NCBI RefSeq assembly: GCF_027568395.1
Contig: NZ_JANKZL010000006.1
Coordinates: 1 to 64,000 of the forward strand
Source of the DNA: Aminobacter sp. HY435
Lineage (GTDB): Bacteria; Pseudomonadota; Alphaproteobacteria; Rhizobiales; Rhizobiaceae
DNA: 64,000 bases
Direction: 5' to 3'
This document shows positions 32,451 to 41,453 of the stretch, one piece after another. Position 1 is the first letter of the stretch; each line of letters starts with the position of its first letter. Below the pieces are notes generated by a model. That model ran no database searches and had not been told where the DNA came from. It saw only the letters and a list, made by a program, of their open reading frames with translations. The translations under genes were made by a program, and so were the position numbers.

Positions 32451-32783
32451 CTATATGTGCCTGTAGTTGGCGATGTCGGCCTTGATGCCGAGCCGCGCGA
32501 TCAACTCCTGCGGGTTGAAATTCGCCTGGGCATGCATCGCCTGGACCTTGGCCTTGGCTGGCGCGATTGCCGCCTCGCTTTCCCACTCGACGATCGTGAT
32601 GACGTTGTGCTCGCCAGGCGCCGCCGGCTGCGCCAGCAGCATGTCCTGCAAGAAGCCCGGCTGCACCCTCAGCAACTCATGCGTCTGCAGGACCTTGCCG
32701 AGAAATTCGGCGCGCGCGCCATCAGGAACGGTGAACCTGTCGACCCTGTAGATACGCTGTGCCTTGCTTGCGTTCTGATCCAT
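32451..32783 (-). CDS. Antibiotic biosynthesis monooxygenase (ABM)-like small protein
   Basis: A 110-residue protein with a dimeric alpha-beta barrel pattern: YRVDRFTVPDGARAEFLGKV, then LRVQPGFLQDML and NVITIVEWESEAAIAPAKAK. This fits the ABM superfamily, whose members include heme-degrading and quinol oxygenases and many proteins of unknown function. The start at 32783 has a purine-rich GAGGGAAAAGAG upstream; a longer in-frame ATG at 32852 is unlikely. It stands alone after the palindromic element. Confidence 0.72.
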   Translation of the reverse strand: MDQNASKAQRIYRVDRFTVPDGARAEFLGKVLQTHELLRVQPGFLQDMLLAQPAAPGEHNVITIVEWESEAAIAPAKAKVQAMHAQANFNPQELIARLGIKADIANYRHI

Positions 32784-32883
32784 CTCTTTTCCCTCTCTTC
32801 GCTTTGACGAAACGACTTGTGCAACCTCAACCAAAGTTAAGGTCAAGCGCAATTTTCAGATCGCCTAAGATTTTTGTGGCAGA

Positions 32884-33114
32884 TCAGGACGGCTCGCTGT
32901 TCGCAAGCTCGATGAGATTGCGCAAGGCGGCAACGCCTTGCCTGTTGATATGCCGTCGTCCGAGCGCGATGTTCATGCGCATGGCGATCTCCTCGGGATC
33001 CGCTCCGCGCAGTTCGGACAGCCGCTCGACGCCGATTTCCTCGAGATAGCGAAGCATCGTCGGACCGATGGAATGCGCCTGCAGCATCAGTTTTCGTTGT
33101 TCCGGCGAGATCAT
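32884..33114 (-). CDS. Small helix-hairpin-helix protein (Cdd1/TfoX-C-like)
   Basis: A 76-residue protein consisting of one helix-hairpin-helix unit: SIGPTMLRYLEEIGVERLSEL with the IGP turn, followed by GADPEEIAMRMNIALGRRHI. The DPEEI...GRRH pattern recalls the Cdd1 (pathogenicity-locus) group, and TfoX C-terminal domains are another option. Such units bind DNA or proteins; the role is unknown. An ATG 18 bases upstream (33132) is also possible; GGGGAG lies close to 33114. Confidence 0.7.
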   Translation of the reverse strand: MISPEQRKLMLQAHSIGPTMLRYLEEIGVERLSELRGADPEEIAMRMNIALGRRHINRQGVAALRNLIELANSEPS

Positions 33115-33208
33115 GCGCTCCCCATTGGCCAAGATTGCCGCCCAACCGTTTCTTAATGGCTCTGACGTAGACCCTCACGGGTATTGGCGGAAGATGGAGT
33201 TGTAACGA

Positions 33209-34618
33209 GTGCGTTTTTCCGCAGCGACAACGGCCGAGCGCTTGCTGCCGGGGCAGATCGCCTCGCGCGCCATGCCACTGCTGCGCCGGGTCGACGCTGT
33301 GCTGTTCAGCGCAGACGAGCGCGGCGAAGCCGGACGCATGTCGCTGCTTGCGTTTGCCGTCCGTATCGTCAGCGCAGCGATTGCCTTCGTCAGCCAGGTC
33401 CTGCTGGCCCGCTGGATGGGCAGTTTCGAATACGGCATCTTCGTTCTGGTCTGGGTGACGATGGTCATCGTCGGCAGCCTGTCGTGTTTCGGATTCCACA
33501 CCTCCGTCATACGCTTCATCCCCGAGTACCGCGAAAAGGGCATGCTGGCGGAACTGCGCGGCGTACTGGTGGCCAGCCGGCTGTTCGTGCTCGTCGCCTC
33601 GACCATCGTCGCTGCACTCGGCATCGGCGGTGTCTGGCTGTTTTCCGGCGCCATCGAAGGCTACTACGTCGTGCCGTTCATCCTCGGTATGTTCTGCCTG
33701 CCGATGCTGGCCCTGTCGGACGTTCTGCAGGGTCTGGCGCGAGCCAACTCCTGGGGCCTTGCCGCCCTGGTCCCGACCTACATCACCCGGCCGGTCCTGA
33801 TCCTGGTGTTCATGGCAGGCGCGATCTGGAGCGGCTTTGCGCCGACCGCCGAGACGGCGGTCATCGCCGCCATCCTGGCGTCCTACATCACCACCATCAG
33901 CCAGCTGATCCGGGTCACCGCACGGACCGACAAGCGCGTCCCGGCAGGGCCGCGCACCATTCGCCTCGGCTACTGGCTGAAGATTTCGCTGCCCATCTTC
34001 CTGGTCGAGAGCTTCTTTTTCCTGCTGACCAACGCCGACGTGCTGATGGTCGGCGTCTACATGCCGCCCGACCAGGTGGCCGTGTATTTCGCCACGGTCA
34101 AGACGCTGGCGCTGGTGCATTTCGTCTACTTCGCCGTCAAGGCCGGCGTCGCCCAGCGCTACGCCCATTTCAGCCATGGCGAACCGGCGAAGCTTGCCGC
34201 CTTCGCCCGCGAGACGGTGTCGTGGACTTTCTGGCCGTCGCTCGCCATGGGCCTGCTGGTGCTGTTGCTCGGCAAGCCGCTGCTGATCCTCTTCGGCCCC
34301 GAATTCGACGCCGGCTATCCGCTGCTTTTCCTTTTGGTGTCCGCCGTGGTGGCGCGCTCGGCGGTTGGTCCTTGCGAAAGCCTGCTCACCATGAGCGGCA
34401 ACCAGAATATCTGCGCCGTCGTCTATGCCGCAACGCTGGCGCTGAACATCGGCCTGAATGTGGTGCTGATCCCGAGCCTGGGACTTTGGGGCGCGGCGAT
34501 CGCCACGTCCGCAGCGATGATTTTCGAAGCCACCGCCTTGTCCGTCACCGTCTGGCACAAGCTCGGCATCGCCATGGCCGTTTTCATCCCCGCTCGGCAT
34601 AGCCTGGAGAAAGCCTGA
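33209..34618 (+). CDS. Polysaccharide flippase (Wzx/MOP superfamily)
   Basis: A 469-residue polytopic membrane protein of about 12-14 segments. The opening LLAFAVRIVSAAIAFVSQVL and LARWMGSFEYGIFVLVW are typical of oligosaccharide flippases of the MOP exporter superfamily, which move lipid-linked sugar units across the inner membrane. It starts with GTG after GGAG. Its stop overlaps the start of the next gene by one base (TGATG), so it is coupled to the CelD-like acetyltransferase. No glycosyltransferases are adjacent, so the polymer is unknown. Confidence 0.85.
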   Translation: MRFSAATTAERLLPGQIASRAMPLLRRVDAVLFSADERGEAGRMSLLAFAVRIVSAAIAFVSQVLLARWMGSFEYGIFVLVWVTMVIVGSLSCFGFHTSVIRFIPEYREKGMLAELRGVLVASRLFVLVASTIVAALGIGGVWLFSGAIEGYYVVPFILGMFCLPMLALSDVLQGLARANSWGLAALVPTYITRPVLILVFMAGAIWSGFAPTAETAVIAAILASYITTISQLIRVTARTDKRVPAGPRTIRLGYWLKISLPIFLVESFFFLLTNADVLMVGVYMPPDQVAVYFATVKTLALVHFVYFAVKAGVAQRYAHFSHGEPAKLAAFARETVSWTFWPSLAMGLLVLLLGKPLLILFGPEFDAGYPLLFLLVSAVVARSAVGPCESLLTMSGNQNICAVVYAATLALNIGLNVVLIPSLGLWGAAIATSAAMIFEATALSVTVWHKLGIAMAVFIPARHSLEKA

Positions 34619-35904
34619 TGGTCGCCATCCCGCTTCTTGAAGAGACCAGCAGCGGCGGCGCTGCAAGCTCGATGATTGCCGGGTTCGCGGGCGTTGCCGA
34701 CGACCTGCCGGGCACGGCGCAACTGGAACTTGCTTCAAACGAGCGCCCGCTGCGGACGCTGGCCATCTATCCGGCATCCGCGGGCTTCGATCTGGTCGAG
34801 GAACTCGACCATCTCAGCGCCCGCACGATCGAACCGAACGTCTTCTTCAACCCGCGCTTCCTCGCACCGGCCATGCCGCGCCTCGAGGATCGCGAGGTCC
34901 GTCTGGCCGTCATTCGCGACGGCAGCGAATATCGCAGCAGGCTGCGCCTTCTCGTGCCCTACTCGGTGGAGAAGCCAGCCGTACCGCTTGGCGTTCCCGT
35001 CATGCGCACGTGGTCGAGCCCGTTCGGCCCACTCGGCACGCCGCTGCTCGACCGCGACGACCCGGAAGGCGTGATCGCCGATTTCTTTGCCATGCTGGCG
35101 CGGCCGCATCTCAAACTGCCCAAGGTCTTCGTCTTGCCGGACATGCGCCTCGACGGCGCGGTGGCCCGCATGTTGAGTGCGGTTGCCGACGTCAATGGGC
35201 TGCCCCTCCAGGTCACAGGTCGATTTGATCGCCCGTTCCTCGAAAGCAATCTCGAAGGCGACGAATACCTCAAGGCTTCGCTTGGCAACCGCCACTACAA
35301 GGAATTTCGCCGCCTCGGACGGCGGCTGGCCGACCAGGGCCTCGTCGAGCACAGGGTCGCCCGCAGCGAAGACGAGGTGCGACAAGGCCTCGAGCAGTTC
35401 CTGACGCTGGAGGCCTCGGGCTGGAAGGGCCGCAAGCGCACCGCCATGGCAACCGATCGCTACCGCGCCGCTTTCGCGCGCGAAGCGGTGCATCGGATGT
35501 CCGAGCACGACCTTTGCCGCATCCACTCGCTGACGCTTGATGGCCGAACCATAGCCAGCCTGGTCGTCTTCATCGAGGCCGGCGTCGCCTATACCTGGAA
35601 GATCGCCTATGACGAGACCATGGCGACATTCTCGCCCGGCGTGCTGCTGATGATGGGCGTCACCAGCCAGCACCTCGACGATCCCAACATCGTGATGACC
35701 GATTCCTGCGCCGTACCGGACCATCCGATGGTCGGCAAGATGTGGAGCGAGCGCAGGCCAATGGGCACGCTGGTCATCGGCCTGACGCCCGACGCCGACC
35801 GCCTGACCCGCCAAGCCGCCTCGCAGCTCCACCTTTACCGGCAAACGCGCAATCTGGCGGTCAGGCTGCGTGACCGCGTGCGCCGACTGGTCAGTCGGCG
35901 CTGA
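34618..35904 (+). CDS. GNAT-like acyltransferase, CelD/BcsL (FemAB-like) family
   Basis: A 428-residue protein. The second half has the acetyltransferase_6 (CelD/BcsL) pattern: GNRHYKEFRRLGRRLADQG, then FLTLEASGWKGRKRTAM around residues 260-280, and AYTWKIAYDETMATFSPGVL near 325. Relatives occur in cellulose and exopolysaccharide loci of rhizobia and are thought to acylate or process the polymer. The one-base overlap with the flippase gene supports a shared surface-polysaccharide role, which is an inference. Confidence 0.83.
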   Translation: MVAIPLLEETSSGGAASSMIAGFAGVADDLPGTAQLELASNERPLRTLAIYPASAGFDLVEELDHLSARTIEPNVFFNPRFLAPAMPRLEDREVRLAVIRDGSEYRSRLRLLVPYSVEKPAVPLGVPVMRTWSSPFGPLGTPLLDRDDPEGVIADFFAMLARPHLKLPKVFVLPDMRLDGAVARMLSAVADVNGLPLQVTGRFDRPFLESNLEGDEYLKASLGNRHYKEFRRLGRRLADQGLVEHRVARSEDEVRQGLEQFLTLEASGWKGRKRTAMATDRYRAAFAREAVHRMSEHDLCRIHSLTLDGRTIASLVVFIEAGVAYTWKIAYDETMATFSPGVLLMMGVTSQHLDDPNIVMTDSCAVPDHPMVGKMWSERRPMGTLVIGLTPDADRLTRQAASQLHLYRQTRNLAVRLRDRVRRLVSRR

Positions 35905-35914
35905 GGCATTCGCC

Positions 35915-37561
35915 CTAAGGAGCGTGTTGCGCCACCAGCTTCGCTTCACGCTTCGCTCGTTCGCGGAAGATGCGGCGAATGACCTTGCCGGTTGTGGTCA
36001 GCGGCATGGAATCGACGAATTCGACCTCGCGCGGGTATTCGTGCGCCGACAGGCGCTCGCGCACCCAGAGCTTGATCTCTTCGGCCAGCGCCGCGTCGCC
36101 GACGACCCCGCCCTTGAGCACGACATAGGCCTTCACGATCTCGGTGCGCAGCGCGTCGGGCTTTCCGACCGCAGCCGCCAGCGCCACCGCTGGGTGGCCA
36201 GTCAGGCAGTCCTCGATCTCGCCAGGGCCGATGCGGAACCCGGCCGACGTGATGACGTCGTCGTCGCGGCCGAAGAAGGCGACGTAGCCGTCGCGGTCCT
36301 CGATGCCCTGATCGCCCGTCGTCATCCAGTCGCCGATGAATTTCTTTTCCGTCGCTTCGGGGTTCTGCCAGTATTCGAGGAACATCACGGGGTTGGGCCT
36401 CGCAATGGCGATCTGCCCCGCCTCGCCGGTCGGCACGCGCCTGCCCTCACCGTCAATGATCGCGACCCTGTGGCCGGGCACCGCCCTGCCGATCGCCCCG
36501 CCTTTGCTGACGCCGATGCCGGCGCAGGAGGCCAGCACGGCGTTGCACTCGGTCTGGCCGTAGAACTCGTTGACCACCAGCCCAAGCTCGGCTGCGGCCC
36601 AGTCGTAGGTTTCGCGCCCCAGCGCCTCGCCGGCCGAACCGATGCTGCGCAGCGGCAGCCGGAAGCGTTTGCGGATTTCGGGCACGGTTTTCAGCATGCG
36701 CAGTGCCGTCGGCGGAATGAAGGCATTGCGCACGCCCACCTTCTCGACAAGCACCAGCGCCGCTTCCGGATCGAATTTCTCGAAGCGCGCCGCCACCACA
36801 GGCAAGCCGAAGTAGAGCGCCGGCAAAAGCAGGTTGAGCAGGCCTCCGGCCCACGCCCAGTCGGCTGGCGTCCACATCAAGTCGCCTGGCTGCGGCATGA
36901 ATTCCTGTGCCATCTGGATGCCGGGCAGGTGGCCAAGCAACACCCGATGTCCGTGCAGCGCACCTTTTGGTGGGCCGGTCGTACCCGAGGTGAAAATCAT
37001 CATCGCCGGATCATCCGGTCCGGTGTTTTCCGCCTCGAAGACCGGGGAATGCGATGCGACCAGCCGGTGGAAATCGTCCTCCCCACCGCCCTCGACAACG
37101 ACCATAGCCTCAAGCTCGGGTAGCCGCGCGCCGATCTGGCTCACCTTGGCAAAACCCTGCGCGTTGGTGACGACGGCCCTGACGCCGGCCGTCTGCAGCC
37201 GATACTCCAGCGCCTCGACGCCGAACAGCAAGGCCAGTGGCACGGCGATCGCGCCGAGCTTGTAGATCGCGATATGGGCGATCGCCGTCTCGAAGCTCTG
37301 CGGCAAAAGCAGCGCCACCCGGTCGCCGCGCTTCACGCCCTTGGCGCGCAGTGCGTTGGCAAAGGCATTCGAGCGCCGCGACAGCTCGCCGAACGAAAGC
37401 CGCTGTTCCGCACCCTCGACACGATATTCAATCAGCGCCGTGCGTTCGGGGTCGACAGCGGCCCAACGGTCCGAAACGGCGGTCCCGATGTTGAACTTCT
37501 TCGGAATGTTCCAGCGGAAATCACGATAGAGGGCGGCGTAGGTGTCGCGCCGTTCGAGCAT
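35915..37561 (-). CDS. Acyl-CoA synthetase (AMP-forming)
   Basis: A 548-residue adenylate-forming enzyme. The P-loop-like motif IFTSGTTGPPKGALHGH is near residue 170. GDWMTTGDQGIEDRDGY with GRDDDVITSAGFRIGPGEIE is the hinge region, and the catalytic C-terminal lysine is in TTTGKVIRR. It activates a carboxylic acid to its CoA ester through an acyl-AMP; the sequence resembles the acetate/medium-chain group, but substrate is not decided. The start at 37561 is preferred; an in-frame ATG at 37624 would run into the tRNA gene. It converges with the acyltransferase gene. Confidence 0.9.
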   Translation of the reverse strand: MLERRDTYAALYRDFRWNIPKKFNIGTAVSDRWAAVDPERTALIEYRVEGAEQRLSFGELSRRSNAFANALRAKGVKRGDRVALLLPQSFETAIAHIAIYKLGAIAVPLALLFGVEALEYRLQTAGVRAVVTNAQGFAKVSQIGARLPELEAMVVVEGGGEDDFHRLVASHSPVFEAENTGPDDPAMMIFTSGTTGPPKGALHGHRVLLGHLPGIQMAQEFMPQPGDLMWTPADWAWAGGLLNLLLPALYFGLPVVAARFEKFDPEAALVLVEKVGVRNAFIPPTALRMLKTVPEIRKRFRLPLRSIGSAGEALGRETYDWAAAELGLVVNEFYGQTECNAVLASCAGIGVSKGGAIGRAVPGHRVAIIDGEGRRVPTGEAGQIAIARPNPVMFLEYWQNPEATEKKFIGDWMTTGDQGIEDRDGYVAFFGRDDDVITSAGFRIGPGEIEDCLTGHPAVALAAAVGKPDALRTEIVKAYVVLKGGVVGDAALAEEIKLWVRERLSAHEYPREVEFVDSMPLTTTGKVIRRIFRERAKREAKLVAQHAP

Positions 37562-37594
37562 GGACGTTCGTCTCCGCTCCTCCGCGAGATAAGG

Positions 37595-37679
37595 TGGTGC
37601 CCCTAGCCGGGATCGAACCAGCACTCCTTGCGGAACTCGATTTTGAGTCGAGCGCGTCTACCAATTCCGCCATAGGGGC
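37595..37679 (-). tRNA. tRNA-Leu (anticodon CAA)
   Basis: Read on the minus strand, the 85-base gene starts GCCCCTATGGCGGAATTGG and ends GGCTAGGGGCACCA with an encoded CCA. The acceptor stem GCCCCTA pairs with TAGGGGC. The anticodon stem CTCGA/TCGAG encloses the loop CTCAAAA, giving anticodon CAA for UUG codons. The long variable arm (TTCCGCAAGGAGT region) is that of a class II leucine tRNA, and TTCGATCC is the T loop. Confidence 0.96.
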
Positions 37680-37707
37680 CTGCCCCAGAAGGACAGAATG
37701 GTCGCGG

Positions 37708-37735
37708 ACTATACGGTCGGGCGGCCTGTCGTCAA
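37708..37735 (-). promoter_or_regulatory. Promoter of tRNA-Leu
   Basis: On the minus strand TTGACG (37730-37735) and TATAGT (37708-37713) are 16 bases apart. Transcription would start about 20 bases before the mature tRNA. The divergent yqaA-type gene begins at 37905. Confidence 0.6.
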
Positions 37736-37904
37736 CTGTCCAGGCGGCTGTTTGTGCAACTTCCTTTCCCGGCAGCGCATTCCGGCGCCGGGCAATGCTC
37801 TCGCAACCGCATGTCGCGGCGGCTTTCGATTTCGTGAAGCGACCCGGCATTGTGCGGCGCGACAATTCTTCCTACACAGGCAGCGCAGATTTCAAGGGGA
37901 TCAG

Positions 37905-38492
37905 ATGCTTCGCCGACTCTATGACTGGACCTTGTCGCTCGCGGCAAGGAAATCCGCCGAATGGTGGCTGGCCTTCATCGCCTTTGTCGAAAGCTCGATC
38001 TTCCTCGTGCCCGCCGACGTGCTCTACTTGCCGATGGCGCTTTCGCGTCCCGACCGCGCCTACCGCTACGCAATCGTGGCGACGGTCGCTTCGGTGCTCG
38101 GAGGCATCGCCGGCTGGTACATCGGCCACTATGCCTTCGAGGCGATCGCCAGGCCGGTGCTCGAATTCTACGGCAAGTATGACGACTTCGAAGCGCTCAA
38201 GGTCGCCTCGGGTACCGGCATCATCCTGCTGATGCTGGTGACCTCGGGCCTCGCCCACCTGCCGCCGATCAAGGTCGTGACGATCCTCGCCGGCGTCGTC
38301 GGCTTCCCGCTCGGCTGGTTCATCTTCTCGGCGATCGTCGCACGCGGCGCGCGCTTCCTGTTCCTCGCCTGGCTGCTGCGCACCTATGGCGAGCCGATCA
38401 GGCAGTTCATCGAGAAGCGTCTCGGCCTGCTCGCCGGCCTGGCTGCCGCCGCCCTCATTTTGCTTTATCTTCTCGTCAGATACCTCCACTGA
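37905..38492 (+). CDS. YqaA family membrane protein (SNARE-associated/DedA-like)
   Basis: A 195-residue membrane protein with four or five hydrophobic segments. FVESSIFLVPADVLYLPMAL near the N-terminus and GGIAGWYIGHYAFEAI are typical of the YqaA branch of the VTT/DedA superfamily, which contains lipid scramblase-like and polyprenyl-phosphate transporters. The start follows AAGGGG by five bases. Next is dsbB on the same strand, 41 bases on, so the two are likely co-transcribed. Confidence 0.88.
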   Translation: MLRRLYDWTLSLAARKSAEWWLAFIAFVESSIFLVPADVLYLPMALSRPDRAYRYAIVATVASVLGGIAGWYIGHYAFEAIARPVLEFYGKYDDFEALKVASGTGIILLMLVTSGLAHLPPIKVVTILAGVVGFPLGWFIFSAIVARGARFLFLAWLLRTYGEPIRQFIEKRLGLLAGLAAAALILLYLLVRYLH

Positions 38493-38533
38493 CCGGCCCG
38501 GACGGCCGCCAGCACCAGTTCGGACATCAAGAC

Positions 38534-39049
38534 ATGACCTCGCTCAGTTCCTCGACCGGCCGCCGCCAGACCCTGGCTGCGCTCTTCCTCGCCTTCGCCA
38601 TGGCGGCGGTGGTCGGAACAGCTCTCGGCTTCGAACACATCGGCGGCTACCTGCCCTGCAAGCTCTGCCTTGAGCAGCGCACGCCCTACTATGTCGGCGC
38701 GCCGTTGATGGCGGTTGCGGCCCTGTCGTCGTCCATGCGCTGGCCGGGCTGGTTGAGTCGCGGCCTGCTGGTCGCCGGCGGCCTGCTGATGCTCTACGGT
38801 CTCTATCTCGGCGTCTTCCATGCTGGCGTCGAATGGCGCTGGTGGGCCGGCCCGGCCGACTGCGCCGCGGTGACCGGAACGATCGACACCGGCGGAAAGG
38901 GCCTGCTCGACATCCTCAATGAGGTCGTGCCGCCACGTTGTGAAGATGCCGCGCTGCGCGTGCTCGGCCTGTCCTTCGCCGGCTGGAACGTCATCGCCAG
39001 TGCGTTGCTGGCGTTCGTCGCCATGCGCGCCGCGTTCAAGAAGGCTTGA
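38534..39049 (+). CDS. dsbB: Disulfide bond formation protein B
   Basis: A 171-residue inner-membrane protein with four transmembrane segments. The first periplasmic loop carries the redox pair in YLPCKLC (residues 41-44), and the second loop has Cys in GPADCAAV and PPRCED, the pair that reoxidises DsbA. DsbB passes the electrons to quinone. The arrangement is that of the alphaproteobacterial DsbB group. A DsbA partner is not in the window. Confidence 0.9.
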   Translation: MTSLSSSTGRRQTLAALFLAFAMAAVVGTALGFEHIGGYLPCKLCLEQRTPYYVGAPLMAVAALSSSMRWPGWLSRGLLVAGGLLMLYGLYLGVFHAGVEWRWWAGPADCAAVTGTIDTGGKGLLDILNEVVPPRCEDAALRVLGLSFAGWNVIASALLAFVAMRAAFKKA

Positions 39050-39169
39050 GCAAGACAGATCGAGGCAGGGTCCGCCAAGAATTCGTCAGGGTGAGTCGAA
39101 TGACTGGGCTTTCGGGAGCCGGGCGTAGCGGTCATGAGGTCCGTGGGAACCGAAAGCTCGCGGTGAACT

Positions 39170-39727
39170 CTACGGCTCGAGTTCGACATCCCAGTAGAGG
39201 TAGTCCACCCAGCTTTCATGCAGATGGTTGGGCGGAAACAGCCGGCCATTGTTGTGCAGGTCATGCACTGTCGGCTGGAACGGCTTCTGCAGCGGCCACA
39301 TCTTGGCCTGAGCCGGCATCAGCCCGCCCTTCCTGAGATTGCAGGGTGAGCAGGCGGCGACGACGTTTTCCCAGGTCGTCGCACCACCGCTGTGGCGTGG
39401 GACGACGTGATCGAAGGTCAGATCCTCGGGCGTGCCGCAATACTGGCACTGGAAGCGGTCGCGCAGGAACACGTTGAAACGCGTGAATGCCGGGTAGCGC
39501 GAAGGCTTCACATAGTGCTTCAGGCTGACGACGCTCGGCAGCTTCATCGAAAAAGTGGGCGAAGACACCGCGTGGTCGTATTCGGCGACGATGTTGACCC
39601 GATCAAGGAACACCGCCTTGATCGCATCCTGCCAGGACCACAGCGACAAGGGGTAGTAGCTGAGCGGACGGTAATCCGCGTTCAGCACTAGTGCTGGGAG
39701 CCCATCCGGAGACACGGCAACCGTCAC
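39170..39727 (-). CDS. HNH endonuclease family protein
   Basis: The 185-residue protein has a zinc-framed HNH motif: CQYCG, then DHVVPRHSGGATTWENVVAA, then CSPCNLRKG. An N-terminal region (LNADYRPLSYYPLSLWSWQD) is conserved in a housekeeping group of HNH proteins in alphaproteobacteria. It probably cuts DNA with a single bound metal, but its target is unknown and there is no methylase or phage gene nearby. I use a GTG start at 39727, eight bases after GGAGG; longer in-frame starts look non-coding. Confidence 0.87.
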   Translation of the reverse strand: MTVAVSPDGLPALVLNADYRPLSYYPLSLWSWQDAIKAVFLDRVNIVAEYDHAVSSPTFSMKLPSVVSLKHYVKPSRYPAFTRFNVFLRDRFQCQYCGTPEDLTFDHVVPRHSGGATTWENVVAACSPCNLRKGGLMPAQAKMWPLQKPFQPTVHDLHNNGRLFPPNHLHESWVDYLYWDVELEP

Positions 39728-39845
39728 TTCGCTTACCTCCTTGGTCTTCGAACCTAACGGTGCGAATACTGTAAGCCCGAGGTGACAGGAATGTGAAGCG
39801 CCTAGCCGGTCATAAACCCCGTCAAAATTGCGCGATCTTGCGCAT

Positions 39846-40499
39846 TTACTGAGGATTTCCGGCCGGCGGCGCGCCATCGCGGCCACGGGTTTCGCGATAA
39901 TACGCCCAGAACAGCCTCGAGGCGACTCCCCGCCACGGCGCCCATGATTCGGCAAGCCGAATCAGCGCCTTCTCTCCCGGCCGCGGATCGATGCCGAGCG
40001 CCTGGCCGACAGCCGACTGCAGGGCCACGTCGCGTGCCGGAAAAATGTCCGGATGGCCTGCGGCAAACAGCAGATACACTTCCGCGGTCCATGGCCCGAT
40101 GCCGGGTATCGCGACCAGCCGCTCCATGGCCTCGCCGGCATCCAGCAGGCACAGGCCGTCGAGGTCGAGCCCTTGGCTCGCCGCCTGGGCGACCGCCAGC
40201 AGCGTCCGCTGCTTGGGCCGCGACAGGCCGGCCAGACGGAAGACATCCTCGCCTGCGCCAAGCAGCGCATCAGGCGTCAGCGGATCGATGAGGCTGGCCA
40301 GGCGACCGAAGATCGCCTTGGCGCTCGCCGTCGAGACCTGCTGCGAAACAATGATCGACGCCAGGCTGGCGAAGCCCGGATCGGTGAGCCTCAGCGGCAC
40401 CTCGCCGGCAGCGCCGCGCACTGCCGCCAGCCGCGGATCGAGCGCGCAAAGGGCATCGAGGCCGCTTGCAATGTCATCGAGGTTGGAAATCCGGCGCAT
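39846..40499 (-). CDS. alkA: DNA-3-methyladenine glycosylase II (AlkA-type)
   Basis: A 217-residue HhH-GPD superfamily enzyme. The helix-hairpin-helix IPGIGPWTAEVYLLFAAGH with catalytic Asp in IFPARDVALQ lies near residues 130-160, and SIIVSQQVSTASA earlier is typical for AlkA-like proteins. It removes alkylated bases in base-excision repair. The start at 40499 gives the family N-terminus; longer frames extend into gluQRS. It is transcribed divergently from gluQRS. Confidence 0.9.
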   Translation of the reverse strand: MRRISNLDDIASGLDALCALDPRLAAVRGAAGEVPLRLTDPGFASLASIIVSQQVSTASAKAIFGRLASLIDPLTPDALLGAGEDVFRLAGLSRPKQRTLLAVAQAASQGLDLDGLCLLDAGEAMERLVAIPGIGPWTAEVYLLFAAGHPDIFPARDVALQSAVGQALGIDPRPGEKALIRLAESWAPWRGVASRLFWAYYRETRGRDGAPPAGNPQ

Positions 40500-40574
40500 G
40501 GCGTCTCTTGTCGGGTTGCGGCGGACAACGTAGCAATCGGCGCAGCAGACGTTCAATCCGAAACCGCAACGTTC

Positions 40575-41453
40575 ATGACCGCTCCTGTCTTTCGCTTCGC
40601 CCCTAGCCCGAACGGCGAGTTGCATCTTGGCCATGCGCTGTCGGCGCTGACCAACCAGCGCATGGCCGACGGCTGTGGCGGCCGGTTGCTTCTGCGCATC
40701 GAAGACATTGACCTGACCCGCTGCACGCTGGAGTTCGAGGCCGCGATCCTGCGCGACCTGACCTGGCTCGGCATGCGTTGGGAGGAGCCTGTTCGGCGGC
40801 AATCGGAGCATTTCGGCGCATACGCCGAAGCGCTCGACCGGTTGCGGCGCGAGGATCTTGTCTACCCTGCATTCATGAGCCGCGGCGAAATCCGGGCGGC
40901 GATCGTCGAGCATGAGGCCGGCGGACAACACTGGCCGCGCGACCCCGATGGTGCCCCGCTATATCCGGGCAATGACAGGCGCCTGTCGATGCGGCAGCGC
41001 TCCGAACGCATCGATGCCGCCACGCCCTTCGCCTGGCGGCTCGATACGGCGGCAGCGCTGTCGCGCCTGAAAAGCCGCATAGGCTGGCGCGAATGGGCCG
41101 ACGAAACGATGAGTGCCTCCGAAGCTATCTTCGCCGATCCGCTTGAGTGGGGGGACGTCATCATCGCCCGGCGCGAGATTCCGACCAGCTACCATTTGTC
41201 GGTGGTCGTCGATGACGCGCTGCAGGGCGTGAGCCACGTCGTGCGTGGCCGCGACCTCTATTTCGCGACCTCGCTGCAGCGGCTGCTGCAGGACGCGCTT
41301 GGACTGCCGCAGCCCACCTATTTTCACCATCGCCTGGTGCTCGGACCGGATGGACGCAAGCTCTCCAAGAGCCTGCGCGACACCGGCCTGGACGCGTTGC
41401 GCCAGGCCGGTGAGACGCCGCAGTCGGTCAGGTCGAAGCTAGGGCTGCAATAA
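40575..41453 (+). CDS. gluQRS: Glutamyl-Q tRNA(Asp) synthetase
   Basis: A 292-residue truncated relative of glutamyl-tRNA synthetase. It retains the HIGH-like HLGH (FAPSPNGELHLGHALSA) near residue 18 and KLSKS near 265, but lacks the anticodon-binding domain, as expected for GluQRS. It charges glutamate onto queuosine at position 34 of tRNA-Asp. Its last 15 bases overlap the 3' end of the gene on the other strand. Confidence 0.95.
   Translation: MTAPVFRFAPSPNGELHLGHALSALTNQRMADGCGGRLLLRIEDIDLTRCTLEFEAAILRDLTWLGMRWEEPVRRQSEHFGAYAEALDRLRREDLVYPAFMSRGEIRAAIVEHEAGGQHWPRDPDGAPLYPGNDRRLSMRQRSERIDAATPFAWRLDTAAALSRLKSRIGWREWADETMSASEAIFADPLEWGDVIIARREIPTSYHLSVVVDDALQGVSHVVRGRDLYFATSLQRLLQDALGLPQPTYFHHRLVLGPDGRKLSKSLRDTGLDALRQAGETPQSVRSKLGLQ

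Noticed and set aside
37521-37865. 114-codon minus-strand frame across the tRNA
   Set aside because: It contains the complete tRNA-Leu gene and a mix of promoter sequence; no family likeness.
39170-39727. HNH protein as part of a restriction or phage-defence system
   Set aside because: No methylase, helicase, phage or other defence gene is near; the protein matches a housekeeping HNH group.
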